64,000 bases of DNA from the NCBI GenBank assembly GCA_037127255.1, contig JBANSL010000018.1, positions 16,961,175-17,025,174 on the forward strand. Direction: 5' to 3'. The notes below the pieces were generated by a model. It had not been told where the DNA came from and did no database searches. It saw only the letters and a list, made by a program, of their open reading frames with translations. Below are positions 45,521-56,395 of this stretch, piece after piece. Every line of letters begins with the position of its first letter. Positions within the stretch are counted from its first letter, which is position 1. The DNA comes from Persicaria tinctoria (Eukaryota > Streptophyta > Magnoliopsida > Caryophyllales > Polygonaceae). The translations under genes were made by a program, and so were the position numbers.

Positions 45521-45777
45521 TACTAGTTCATAAAAGAAACGGTCAAGGCATTAATTAAAGGAATTGAAACGGTTACCTCATTAATGATGGTCAAGGTGTG
45601 ATTAATGTTTGAATTGATTTGGATACCACAAAATAATTGATATCGTTTCTATTCGTTATTTGGGATAAGCTTGGATTTTCCCTATTACATGTGTTTTTAT
45701 CAAAGGTATGCGATTAGCGCTTCGATTTGTTAAGGAATGGAGCCGGAAACATTCACATTGGAACGGATTTTCCCCCT

Positions 45778-45942
45778 TGAAGAAAGTTTGAAAGGAAAGG
45801 TCTGATCGATTGCATTCATGCTTTGAGTATATATAATACAATTACATATAAAGATCTAACCCTAATAGAGGATATTTACACAAAATCTTTTATCTTAACA
45901 AATAAGATATGGGTAACCACTAAGGTAAAATATTCCATAAAA
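45778..45942 (-). repeat. 3' LTR of the complete copia element
   Basis: On the element strand the LTR starts TTTTATGGAATATTTTACC and ends CTTTCTTCA. The terminal TTTTA rather than TG is set by the flanking duplication and by the identical sequence in both LTRs. The polypurine tract TTGAGGGGGAG directly precedes it (45943-45953). Confidence 0.88.
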
Positions 45943-45949
45943 CTCCCCC

Positions 45950-46930
45950 TCAAGTTGGAGCATGGTGCTGATGAATGCCCAACTTGTCCAAGAGAAAGTG
46001 GAATTGTTGTTGGCCAAGAGCCTTGGTGAAGATGTCCGCGAGTTGATTAAGAGAGCGAACATGAAATAGAGCAATGTTACCGGACTGAACATGATCACGA
46101 ACAATGTGACAATCAACTTCAATATGCTTCGTGCGTTCATGAAAAACAGGATTGGTGGCGATGTGAATTGCCGACGGATTGTCACACCATAACCGCATAG
46201 GGCTGCAATGAATGATGCCAAGAGAACGCAAAAGCGCTTTGAGCCAGACCAACTCACAAGTAGTCGTTGCCATGGAGCGGTATTCAGCCTCAGCGCAAGA
46301 GCGTGAGACCGTCGTCTGTTTCTTGGTTTTCCATGATACTGGAGATTCACCGTGTTTGACGATGTACCCAGTGAGTGAACGACGAGTGAGGGGACATGCT
46401 GCATAGTCCGAATCACAATAAGCAAGCAAGCGGAGGTCACTGTGACGAGAGAGGAAGACACCATGTGCCGGCCTGCCTTTAAGGTAGTGCAGAACACGCA
46501 AGGCAGCCGTCCAATGAGCCTGACGAGGTTGCTGCATAAACTGAGCTAAAACATGAACCGAATAGCACAGGTCTGGTCTGGTGATTGTCAAGTAGATGAG
46601 ACGACCAATAATACGACGGTATCTATCCGGCTGTTGAAGAAGAGGGCTCGTGTCAAGGGCGAGTTTATGATTCTGCTCCATGGGAAAAGCCGCAGGCTTG
46701 GATCCAAGCAACCCGACTTCTCCAAGAATATCAAGCGTGTATTTGCGCTGAGAGAGGAAGATACCAAAGGGAGTGCGCTGGACCTCAATGCCGAGAAAGT
46801 ACTTGAGCTGCCCGAGATCCTTCGTATGAAAGCACGAGTGCAGATATGCCTTGAATCTAGCGATAGAGTCTGAATTGTTCCCCGTAATTATCAAGTCATC
46901 AACATAGATAAGGACATGAAGAACAATCCC
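45950..46930 (-). pseudogene. Copia RT (C-terminal) and RNase H
   Basis: After a stop at about 46929-46931 (FI*SGIV) the frame reads LIYVDDLIITGNN with the intact catalytic YVDD, then DLGQLKYFLGIEVQRTPFG, RLIYLTITRPDLCYSVHVL, and RNase H with LLAYCDSDYAACPLTRRS, EAEYRSMATTTCELVWL and the copia end signature LADIFTKALG. It ends at 45950, close to the polypurine tract, as expected. Confidence 0.92.
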
Positions 46931-46933
46931 AGA

Positions 46934-47437
46934 TCAAATAAATGAGAAAAGAGAATAATCAGCATAGGACTGGGAGAAGCCAACACGACGAAGAGCAGAG
47001 GCTAACTTTGAGAACCAGTTTCTGGGAGCTTGTCGAAGGCCGTAGAGCGATTTCTTGAGACGACAGACCTTGCGACTATCAGAAGATGAGAAACCCGGTG
47101 GCAAAGACATATAGACCTCCTCATCAAGATCACCATGAAGGAAAGCATTGTGGACATCCATCTGATGCAACTCCCAATCCCGAATAGAGGCAACGGCAAG
47201 CAAAACCTTAACAGATACCAATTTAGCAACCAGAGCAAAGGTTTCAGAGTAGTCAGTACCCTCAATCTGCCGATTTCCAAGAGCCACAAGGCGAGCTTTG
47301 TGACGTTCAACGCTACCATCCGAGTTAAACTGACTCAGAAAACCCACTTACAGCCAATAGACTTCTTATGAAGAGGTAAATCAGTAATCTCCCAGGTACC
47401 ATTGCGATGAAGAGCGTCGATTTCAGACCGCATAGCA
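46934..47437 (-). pseudogene. Copia RT (N-terminal)
   Basis: Reads [60 protein letters not shown] and [21 protein letters not shown], the first half of copia reverse transcriptase including the catalytic MDVHNAFL Asp. The preceding stretch at about 47345-47437 (EIDALHRNGTWEITDLPLHK) is separated by a frame break near 47346. Confidence 0.9.
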
Positions 47438-48270
47438 TCTCACCAATGCTGATGACGATAAGCTTCGCGGAATGTTGCTGGTTCCGAATGAGCACTAACA
47501 GCAGCTAGAAAGCATGTATGGCGAGGAGTAAAAGTATGTGAATCAACATAATTAGCTAAGGGATAAGGAGTACCTGACGTGACCGAAGACGGAGAGGCCG
47601 AAATAGGATCAACTTTGCGAATAGTGTGGCACACATAATCCCTCAGTAACACCGAGGGTGTGTGGGTACGTGTAGACCTGCGAGGCTGTATAGGCGGAGG
47701 TTGGTCATGTGCTGTGTCGGAGGTCTGTTGGGGCATTGAGGAGACGTCGTGGGTAGCAGGGGTGGGGTAGATAGGGGGTGGCGAGGACTGTGGCGGAGTT
47801 TGAACAGAAGGAAAGACGTCCTCATGAAAAGAAACATCTCGAGAGACAAATATGTGCTGAGTCTCAAGATCGTAGAGACGCCAACCCTTTTGACCAAACG
47901 GATACCCAAGGAAAAGACATTTCCGGCTACGGGGGGAGAATTTATTTGGAGAGCGGGGAATGACGGAGGCATAACAGAGACACCCAAAGATACGAAGATG
48001 AGTATAATCAGGTGGTTTGTTAAAAAGACACTCATAGGGGGTTTTACCTTTTAGAACCGAAGAAGGAGTGCGGTTGATAAGGAAACAAGCCGTAAGGGTG
48101 CACTCCCCCCAGAACCGAATGGGTAATTTGGCTTGAAAGAGTAACACCCTAGCCACATTGAGAATGTGACGATGTTTGCGCTCTACCCGTCCATTTTGTT
48201 GAGGGGTGGCGACACAAGAGGATTCGAATAAAATGCCATGATCTGCAAAGAAAGAGCGCAAGGCAAGAAA
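47438..48270 (-). pseudogene. Copia integrase C-terminal half and linker
   Basis: Follows an in-frame stop at 48268-48270 that replaces the residue after HSDNGS. Shows the integrase Glu motif [37 protein letters not shown], the copia FGCLCYAS and [19 protein letters not shown] blocks and a proline-rich linker ([16 protein letters not shown]). It ends at a TGA after YRHQHW, probably from a CGA codon. Confidence 0.9.
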
Positions 48271-49647
48271 TTATGAGCCATTGTCACTATGAATGCACTT
48301 AACTGTTTTGTGAAATTGAGTCACAGTGAGGCTGCAAAACTGTTTGAGGAGTCTGGAGACTTCCAATTTGCGAGTCATGAGATAGACCCAAGTAGCTCTA
48401 GAGAAGTCATCGACTATTGTAAGAAAATAAGAAGCACCGGAAGAGGAAGGCACACGATAAGGGCCCAAAATATCGCAATGAATTAGATCAAAAGGTGCTA
48501 AAGCATTCGACAAACTAATAGGAAATGAAAGACGTGTTTGTTTTGCCTTGTAACAAATATCACATGGGACATTATTATTCTGCAAAGAGTGAATACTAGT
48601 GTTTGGAAGTGAAGAAAGTAATGAAAAAGAGGGATGCCCAAGGCGTTGATGCCATAACAGAGAGGACTCGACTTGTGTGACCAGACACGCAGGACCATGA
48701 GCAGCAAGCGATTGGGTCGGTGGAGCCCAACACAGCCAGTAGATCCTATTCCGAACCTCACCCGCTCCAATCAGCGTCCTCCTAGTGCAGTCCTGTATCA
48801 CGCAAAGCTTATCAGTCAATGTAATCACACATCTCAAATCCTTAGTTAAACAACCGAAGCTTAATAGATGGCAAGTAAGCCCTGGAACATATAGGGCAGT
48901 AACTTCAAAAGAATCACAAAGAGTAATAGAGCCAGCCTGGTTTGCAGAAGCAATAGAGCCATCGGGATACTTGATCGTCCAATCATCAACAATATGAACA
49001 TCCCGAAGCAACTGACGGTCACCAGTCATATGAATTGAAGCACCACTATCAAGAATCCAAGGATGAGAAACAATACCTGCTAGGGTGTCACTCTTGGATT
49101 TTGTATTAAATTTCTGAAACATATCAATCATACGATCCCACTGCTCATTGGAGATCGTAATACCATCGCGATCAGAGGCGGTGATGTGTTGAGAGCCCGC
49201 AGAAGAGGATGAGGGGGCGAACACAGTGTTGACAGTAGCGGAGGTTGTCTTGCCACGACCCTTCCCAGCAGCCGAATCAGGGGCTGCAGATGACTTATTT
49301 CGAGGCGGAGGAGCACCAATGACAGGATTAGCAACTCCCCGACCATTATTCCACCAATCCGGGTAACCAATGACTTTGAAATATGACGAGTTGTCGTGCC
49401 CAGATTTATTACAGTGAACGCAAAAGAGAGAGTTCTTATCAATGGTACCTGAAGATTGACGAGAGGAGCGACGTTGGGCTGCGAAGGCGAGGACATCAGC
49501 AGCAGCAGGCTTGGAATCAAAGCGCATAGAGAGCATACGTTCCACCTGCACAGCAAGGGAGTGGACTTTGTTGAGGCTGGGAAGAGTATCTTGAGCCACG
49601 ATAGTGGATCGAAGAGTACCATAGCCGATATCGTCAAGACCCATCAA
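48271..49647 (-). pseudogene. Copia gag C-terminus, protease, integrase N-terminal half
   Basis: Gag end GLDDIGYGTLRSTIVAQDTLP; zinc knuckle CVHCNKSGHDNSSYF whose last Cys is Tyr; protease WILDSGASIHMTG; integrase zinc finger LLWHQRLGHPSF..CDICYKAKQ; first two catalytic Asp at IHCDILGPYR and HSDNGS. It is a single open frame of 458 codons ending at the stop described for the next piece. Confidence 0.92.
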
Positions 49648-49650
49648 GAG

Positions 49651-50181
49651 CTAATGCGTCCGTTCTTCTTCACGTTCTTTGGCATGGTTGCCACAAGTAC
49701 ACGCCCGAGGAGCAAGATGAGTGTCGAGTTCATTCCAGAGTTTAGTAAGACGCCCAAAGTAGGCAGCAATGGACTGACCATCTTGGCGACAACGAGCGAG
49801 TTCAGAGCGAAGTTGAAGGATCCGAGGGCCATTGCCAATGGAGAAGCGCTGAGATAAATCATCCCAGAGCTCTTTGACAGTGGAGAAATAGGTAACAGTG
49901 GAGCGTAGAGAGGGCTCAATAGATTGTATGATCCAGCCGATGAGCATGGCGTTAACCGGACGCCAATACTGATGGTCGGCAGATGTAGCAGGAGGTTGAG
50001 GAACGGAACCATCGATGAACCCATCTTTGCGCTTGGCAGAGAAGGCGTTCTTCATGGCAATGGTCCATTCTTGGTAGTTATCCCCTTTGAGAATCACCGG
50101 GCAAATAGAGAGACCCGGATGATCGGAAGGGTGAAGGTAGAAAGGGGAGGCAGGGGTGAGGGCTGCTGGAACGGCGGCCAT
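49651..50181 (-). pseudogene. Copia gag N-terminal part
   Basis: Starts MAAVPAALTPASPFYLHPSD, then LSICPVILKGDNYQEWTIAM and GFIDGSVPQPP, LIGWIIQSIEPSLRSTVTYF, KELWDDLSQRFSIGNGPRIL, and YFGRLTKLWNELDTH, the UBN2 gag fold of plant copia elements. A stop at about 49648 separates it from the rest of gag-pol. Start is the ATG 86 bases after the 5' LTR. Confidence 0.92.
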
Positions 50182-50256
50182 GAGAGTCGGCGGTAGGGTG
50201 ACGGTAGGGTGTGTTTAGGGCCGACGGTAGGGTTTAGATTAGAGGATCGTGAGAAA

Positions 50257-50267
50257 GTCTGATACCA
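50257..50267 (-). other. Primer-binding site of the complete copia element
   Basis: On the minus strand TGGTATCAGAC directly follows the 5' LTR end; complementary to the initiator methionine tRNA 3' end apart from the last position. Confidence 0.8.
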
Positions 50268-50432
50268 TGAAGAAAGTTTGAAAGGAAAGGTCTGATCGAT
50301 TGCATTCATGCTTTGAGTATATATAATACAATTACATATAAAGATCTAATCCTAATAGAGGATATTCACACAAAATCTTTTATCTTAACAAATAAGATAT
50401 GGGTAACCACTAAGGTAAAATATTTCATAAAA
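50268..50432 (-). repeat. 5' LTR of the complete copia element
   Basis: 165-bp partner of 45778-45942, three C/T differences counted by eye, followed by the duplicated CCCCT. Confidence 0.88.
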
Positions 50433-50439
50433 CCCCTAT

Positions 50440-50537
50440 CTGAATTTGGTAAATAAAGAGCGGTCATCCGGGCTTCGAACCGGGGACCTATGGGTACTAC
50501 CCATGAGTTCTTTCCAGTTAAACCATTCCGGAATGGT
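50440..50537 (-). repeat. tRNA-derived SINE-like repeat, copy 1
   Basis: On the minus strand: CCATTCCGGAATGG, a pol III A-box-like TGGTTTAACTGG (50525-50514), a GGGTAGTACCC hairpin, a B-box GGTTCGAAGCC (50481-50471) and a tail GACCGCTCTTTATTTACC. Box spacing is as in tRNAs, but no cloverleaf with an anticodon arm could be drawn, so it is a tRNA-related repeat, not a tRNA gene. The copia element inserted just at its tail. Confidence 0.65.
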
Positions 50538-51180
50538 TATTTTCCCCCTCTGATGACGAAGCTAAAGCGGATATTTGGGATGAGGTGTTGAGACTCATTT
50601 GATCTACTCAACTATTTCAGTGGCTATTAGTTTTTGATGAAATTGGTTGGCCTGCCAAAGTTTAATCTAGATTAAATTAAAATCTAATTTAAAATTATAA
50701 TCTAAAATTTTATAAATAAATTAAAATCTAGCCTTTGTTGACATATTAAATGAATAAATTATTATTTGACATGACAAATTTCATAACATTAATTTTCTTA
50801 AGTCATAAAAATCTTTCTCATATCACTTTGAAAACCTCTACCAAACAAGCCCATACTCATTGAAAAGATAATTCTATGATGAATTGTTTTGCTGACACTT
50901 CTAATAAGTTCATATTTATTTTTCTCTTTGTGTTCCTTACCTTTAAACTATTTCATTTTGATAATACTCAATAATAAGTAAACTCGAAATGATTCTCAGT
51001 TATAAAAAATACTCAAAACACTCTTCGAGAGTGTGGGGAAGAGTGTCGGAAAAAGAGTGTGTACACCGGTTTGCTATTGCTATTGATTGAAGTGCGATCT
51101 TGGTTGCACGGATAGCAACTCCTGTGACTCGTTTGCTTTGAGTAAGATGTATTGAGTTTGTTATCGCTATTGATTGATTG
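50538..51180. other. AT-rich spacer with a duplicated segment
   Basis: Mostly AT-rich non-coding DNA. The ~46-bp segment TTGATTGAAGTGCGATCTTG..GGTTGCACGGAT.GCAACTCCTGTGAC occurs at about 51081-51126 and again at about 51289-51335, on either side of the second SINE-like copy. Confidence 0.5.
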
Positions 51181-51279
51181 AACCATTCCGGAATGACTCA
51201 CTGGAAAGAACTTGTGGGTAGTACCCAAAGATTCCCAGTTCGAACCCCGAATATGGCCGTTCTTTATTTACAAATTCAA
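51181..51279 (+). repeat. tRNA-derived SINE-like repeat, copy 2
   Basis: Plus-strand copy of the repeat at 50440-50537: CCATTCCGGAATG, A-box-like TGACTCACTGG (51194-51204), GGGTAGTACCC, B-box AGTTCGAACCCC (51237-51248) and tail GGCCGTTCTTTATTTACAAA. It is inverted relative to copy 1, about 640 bp away, and more diverged. A tail-only piece occurs at 59339-59365. Confidence 0.65.
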
Positions 51280-52055
51280 GCTATTGATTGATTGAAGTGC
51301 GATCTTGGTTGCACGGATTGCAACTCCTGTGACAACATTCAATTGACCCAAATGTGATCTATTTCAACAATCCGATCCTAAAACCATGCTTCAGCTTGCT
51401 CAAATATATGTAACGATTAATGTTCAACGTTCCCAAGTCACGAGTGAACTGACCAGTTACCACACTGCAGATAACCAGAAACTTTTGGGTCAAAAGCAGG
51501 AGTGCAGTTGAAAATGCAACAGTTAGCTGCAACTAGCTGCGAGCAAAGTCGCTCAAATAGCTGAGTGGTTCTAGACATCTTGTATGGACCAGAGTCTCAG
51601 TAAATTGTTCATTTCCACAATCTATAACATATTATAGCACCTTACTATACACAGCAAGGGGCAGCTTGAGTATAACGAAAACAGTTCATTTCAAGAACAA
51701 GCTCATGTCTAAGTCTAGATAGGATTCACACTGGAAAAATTTACAGTGACATTGGGCGAGAGGGAAATACTTTACACATTATATCCATACCTGTAGGCTT
51801 ATTCTATGAAACCAAACGACTTGCCTTCCTGCAGGGTGAACGGAACCAATATACTTATGACTGATTAAAAAAAAAAGGAGAGAAATCCTACTCCGCAATC
51901 TGAATGTTGACCGCTCAAGGCCAAGGGGTCACAAGACTACTTACGGTTGAAAATTCAGTATTGGCAATGAATCTGCACTAGCTGCTCCAATAGCTGAGGC
52001 CCATCAAGTAAAATGCAAGGCTTTCGTTGAGGATCAACCAGTTTCGGAAATACAA
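51280..52055. other. Downstream region of the DRB gene
   Basis: No gene was recognised. The right-hand part, up to 52055, should contain the 3' untranslated region of the minus-strand DRB gene; no clear polyadenylation signal could be fixed. Confidence 0.4.
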
Positions 52056-54497
52056 CTATATTTTTAGCTCTTTTAAGTTGTCAGCCAACTCTGGTTCCTG
52101 CTTGTCCTCCTGTGACAATCTTCTTGGATCTTGATGCAGGAGTGATGAATCGTTGGGTGAAGTTGGAGTAGTCAAAACTGATGCATTTGATCCAACAGGG
52201 GTAGCAGAAAAAACAGGCACAGCTTGCCGAACATGGACAGGAGGTGCAAGGTTTACAGGTGGTTGTCTCTTCATATGAACTGTGGGTGGTACATGGTAGA
52301 TAGGGGCAGAATAAGCAGGAATTATAGTTCGGACTGTAACAGGGGGAGCGATTCCATGGTATGGCCGTACGAGCTGAATTGGTATGTAAGGTACTGCTCC
52401 GGGTGCAGGGAACTTGTGGGGTCTGGATTGACTGCTTCCATGTGCTGCTGACAGTGAGGAAAGATTCGGCTTATGTGTGTTGACAAGGGCAGGCCTGTGA
52501 CTCTTTTGGTAACTTAATGGAAGGATTCTTGAGGACTTAATAGGAGGGTGTTGTGAATTTGATGTTCTTGAATGTGAAACTGGGAATTTAACTGGGAACG
52601 ATGAATTACTTGACTTCTCTTTCTGGAGGTAATTCTGAAGGGCACGTGCGACAGTTACATGCTCCTGTTCATCATTGTTTACTGTTGTTGATGAACCTAT
52701 AGCTTCTTGTGCCACTGTACAAAGCAAAAAATAAAAACATGTAACATACATGGATCCAATTCACTAGTAGCATGTTGAAATGGTCAAGGGGCCTACAAAC
52801 TCTATTTCGTTGATTTTAGTTAAATGACTTAATTTGGTCAGAAAGGATATCCATATTAAAGAGAAGATGCGTATAAGCAGCTGAGATAGCTTAATAAAAT
52901 AGTAAGGTTATAATCTAATTCCGATCTTCAATGTTAAATTCATAAGGGTATTCTCATGTAACATTTACTGATAGATAACATGGATCAACTTCAATAATGG
53001 AAATAAGGAGGTGGGTTCTAGTGTTGCAGATAGATGAGCATTCTATCACATTAGAATTTGTATTTCTGAGGCTGGATGCAGTTAAGTAGTGGTTGGAAAT
53101 CGTCAACAAACAGCATATCTTAGAAGTTCAATTCTTATCCGCGGACAAAAATAAATAAAAGGATCCTGTTTAAAGGAACTTTTGAAGTTTTATCTTCTTG
53201 GAAATGGGAGTTCAGCTTTCAACAAGTTCACAGAGTCAAAAACAATATGAATGTATAGCTTTCCCCAGTAAATCCTGTTTTGTCTGGAGTCGAGGTGTAA
53301 GCACCTTTTCACATTATAACAAGATATAATATACAGACATCGTGTTGACTTGATGACCCTTTTCCACTCAATTAAGCAGTAAACAGAACAAAAAATGGTT
53401 ATAATTAGCCAGGAAACAACAAGTACTCACATTGTTTAAGAGATACCCAAGCCGCCATTGCAGCACTCTTTTCAGCTTGTTTCTTACTTTTGGCCGGTTC
53501 ACCAGTGAATGTTATGCTAGCCAATTCCACTGTGCAAGTGAAGAAATGACCATAACCTGAGCTTGATCTAGAAGTAGTATAAACAGGTAATGATGCCCCA
53601 ACCCTCTGAGAAACCTCTTGCAAAAGATTCTTGTAAACACCTGTTTCATCCTGTTCAAAATGAGATCTAGTTAATGCATAATGACATTTATCACAAAAAA
53701 TAAAAAGAAAAGAGTGCATAAATGAATAAATATATGACCAGGTCCTTTATGAACAAAGGAACATGATTTATGGGATCATTACTGCATGCATTGAATAGGT
53801 AATATATAGTACTCCTTACTAAAACACGTCCAAATGAATGCTTCTTCAGCCGTTGAAAATCAGGACAGATCAAACAACTGCACTGATCAACCGCTAAGAG
53901 GATCTTTTCATAATAAATGTGACAATTGATAAGCATTAAAAATCAATACGGAGTAGCAGAACATTTCCAAATCAACAATTTTTCCTGTTCAGCCAAGATG
54001 GAGTTGAAAGCTAACAAGATCAGCACTGAATGGAATTTTAAATGCATGAAAAATTACAATCCCTGAAGAGGACAATACATTCTCTGACATAGCAGATTTT
54101 TTCAATCAACTTATCAATTAGTGTTTCAAAGTACTATTTCAATTTCATAAATAAATCATCAGAGTTCAGCTCGAACGAAGTTCAAATCATAACAAACCCT
54201 AACTGCATTTCAGCCTCATAACACCCAAAGAAAGGGGTAAAAAAATCTGACCAGAATCCGAGCGGCAAGAGAGTGTGGAGGGCCTCGATTCGAAAGGACC
54301 TCGAGCGCAACCTCGGCGGCCGCGTGCTCCGCCAGCCGAAGCGTGCTGCAGAAGGTGGGGCTCTCGAAGCATTCGCCATTGAAGTTGACCACCGCCTTGA
54401 ACCTCGGCGCGTGATCTGGACCTTCCCTGATCGAGGTATATGACGGCAGGTTGAAGCAGCTCCGCTGTGCCAGTTCTTGTAGCTGATTCTTATACAT
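52056..54497 (-). CDS. Double-stranded RNA-binding protein, DRB2/3/5 type
   Basis: Plant RNA-silencing cofactor family: binds dsRNA and influences small-RNA production and antiviral response. Minus-strand exons 54497-54252, 53650-53431 and 52714-52056 join with GT-AG introns into 374 codons plus stop, in the usual range of DRB2/3/5. Two dsRNA-binding domains are evident: residues ~1-70 (YKNQLQELAQRSCFNLPSY, EGPDHAPRFKAVVNFNG, AEHAAAEVAL) and ~87-153 (GVYKNLLQEVSQRVGASLP, FTGEPAKSKKQAEKSAAM). The junctions fall at ARIL|DETG and SLKQ|LAQEA, conserved in the family. The C-terminal half is Pro/Val/Ser-rich with APIYHVPPTVHMKRQPPVNL, disordered, and not conserved between members. The start is the ATG of MYKNQLQEL. 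Which of DRB2, DRB3 or DRB5 it is cannot be settled here. Confidence 0.93.
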
Positions 54498-54849
54498 TAT
54501 CGCTCTCTCTTGCAACCGCTGAAAACCGAGAAATCGACCAAAATCAAACGCAATTTCCGGTGGGGAAAACTTCAGGTGATCAATTTCAGATCGGATCTTA
54601 AGCAGGAAGTTGGAAGGAGAAGCATTTTTTGCAGGGTTGTTCGGATCATGAATCGATGAAATCGAGCGAGAGGAAGCTAGGGTTTAGATGGAGAGATAGA
54701 GAGCGCATTGAAGAAGAGTGAGAACAGTCAAGCACTGCTTTTTGTATTTGTTATGGCAATTAAATTAAAGTGGAAATTTCAAAAACTCGCATCTTATGTA
54801 CAATAATTTTTACAAGATCGCCACTTGTTTACATTATCTCTCATAAAAC
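54498..54849 (-). promoter_or_regulatory. DRB upstream region with telo-box
   Basis: Leader/promoter region of the DRB gene. AAACCCTA (minus strand) lies at 54678-54685, a telo-box, followed by a GA-rich stretch (GAGAGATAGAGAGCG). No clear TATA box. The hAT-like element C3 begins at 54850, about 350 bases upstream of the start codon, so it bounds the promoter on that side. Confidence 0.5.
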
Positions 54850-55116
54850 TAGGGGTGGGCACAAATCCCGCAAATCCCGATCCCGGAGGGATTTAGGACA
54901 AAATAGCGAATCCCGTCCCGTAAAAATTATGCGGGACGATCCCGGTGGGATCCCGCAAATCCCGTCCCGTCCCGCATATAATAATAATAATATTAATAAT
55001 AATAATTTTTATAATAATAATAATATTATAATATTATAATAATAATATATTATTAGTATTATTATTTTGAGCAAATATTATTTATAACTATAATAATAAT
55101 TTTCAATTTTCAATTT

Positions 55117-55149
<33 letters not shown>

Positions 55150-55201
55150 GTATTATATAATATTAAAATATAATTTAATAATAATATTAATTTATAATAA
55201 A

Positions 55202-55238
<37 letters not shown>

Positions 55239-55359
55239 TATTATTATTATATCATATTATATTTTTTTCTTGTAAAGTATAATTATTTTATAATAATAAC
55301 AATAAAAATAAGTAATATTATTTTATTTTATTTTTAATTATAACGTTGGATTATTATTA

Positions 55360-55420
<61 letters not shown>

Positions 55421-55962
55421 AAAACAGATTACAAGAAATTAGTGGGCAACTGAGATACTATCTGGGCACCCACTCCTTTAGCGATAACAAAGCCAAGTCC
55501 AGTAAAAATATAACGTGCAGCACGAGCCCCAGCATCCTGAGATACCGAGAATTTCTGAATCCGCTTCAGCAATGCAACCGCATCTGTATCCAACTCCCCC
55601 AATGAAGAGAATGAGAAGGGTAGGAAACCATAACCAGCCGCCCTACACAAATCTTGATACTTGACACACTTACATCGAGCGGCATCAACAACAGCACGAC
55701 CAGGCATAAAGTCAGAAATTCCAGACTGAGTCAATGGAGAGGATCCCATCAGATCGACACACACATCCCGCCTATTTAGAGTTACAAGAGGCAAATAGCT
55801 AATTAAATACGGTATTCTTCCTAACTATCAATCGATAATTAGACAATATTGGTAAATCTCGTCTTAATTCCTTTCCGTCCTGATCTAGTAAGATAATGTA
55901 GCCAAATATGTTGAACATTATAATTAAGTATACAATCATTGTATGAATTAATAATAGTATTA

Positions 55963-56029
<67 letters not shown>

Positions 56030-56289
56030 GAATAATATTGTTGAGAATAATACCGTATTCAACATATTATACTAAATAATGAATTATGAAAGCATTTTTT
56101 CACTTTGCAAATTTATATAATATTTTATTATTTTTATATGCGGGACAAGGCCCGTCCCGTCCTGATCCCGTCCCGTCCAGACACCATCCCGTCCCGAAAA
56201 AAAAATGTCAATCCCGTCCCGAAAAAATTTCGCGGGATGAGTCCCGTCCCGGCCCAATCCCGTCCCGTCCCGTCCCGTGCCCACCCCTA
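54850..56289 (-). mobile_element. hAT-like non-autonomous element, copy C3
   Basis: Same 13-bp TIR and layout as C1 and C2, with a perfect 8-bp duplication CATAAAAC (54842-54849 and 56290-56297). Orientation matches C2. The (TTA)n/(AAT)n tracts are longer (for example about 55962-56030). Length is 1440 bp. Confidence 0.93.
55429..55794 (-). pseudogene. Open frame carried by C3
   Basis: Same frame as in C1 (about 121 codons from the CTCTTGTAAC region), with blocks DLMGSSPLTQSGISDFMPGR, KYQDLCRAAGYGFLPFSFSS and IVSQLPTNFL. It has substitutions but no stop or frameshift. No ATG at its 5' end. See 9185-9580 for interpretation. Confidence 0.6.
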
Positions 56290-56395
56290 CATAAAACCAA
56301 CCTTTATTTATTTTATTTTTTTTTGACGTAAGATAAAGATTAGGTCGGATTGGCCACAGCAGAGACTCTTCCTAGCGCATCCTTCTGGACGAGAA

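Larger units (their letters stand above)
45778..50432 (-). mobile_element. Complete Ty1/copia retrotransposon
   Basis: Bounded by two 165-bp LTRs (45778-45942 and 50268-50432) and a 5-bp duplication CCCCT (45773-45777 and 50433-50437). Carries a primer-binding site, polypurine tract, gag and a full copia-order pol (protease, integrase, RT, RNase H) on the minus strand. LTRs differ at three positions, all C/T. The right flank is a SINE-like repeat. Confidence 0.95.

Noticed and set aside
50440..50537. A functional tRNA gene
   Set aside because: A and B boxes are present but no cloverleaf with anticodon stem forms, and a second diverged copy with a shared tail shows a dispersed repeat.
55799..56065. 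Frame encoding a poly-asparagine run
   Set aside because: Translation of a (TTA)n/(AAT)n microsatellite inside element C3.
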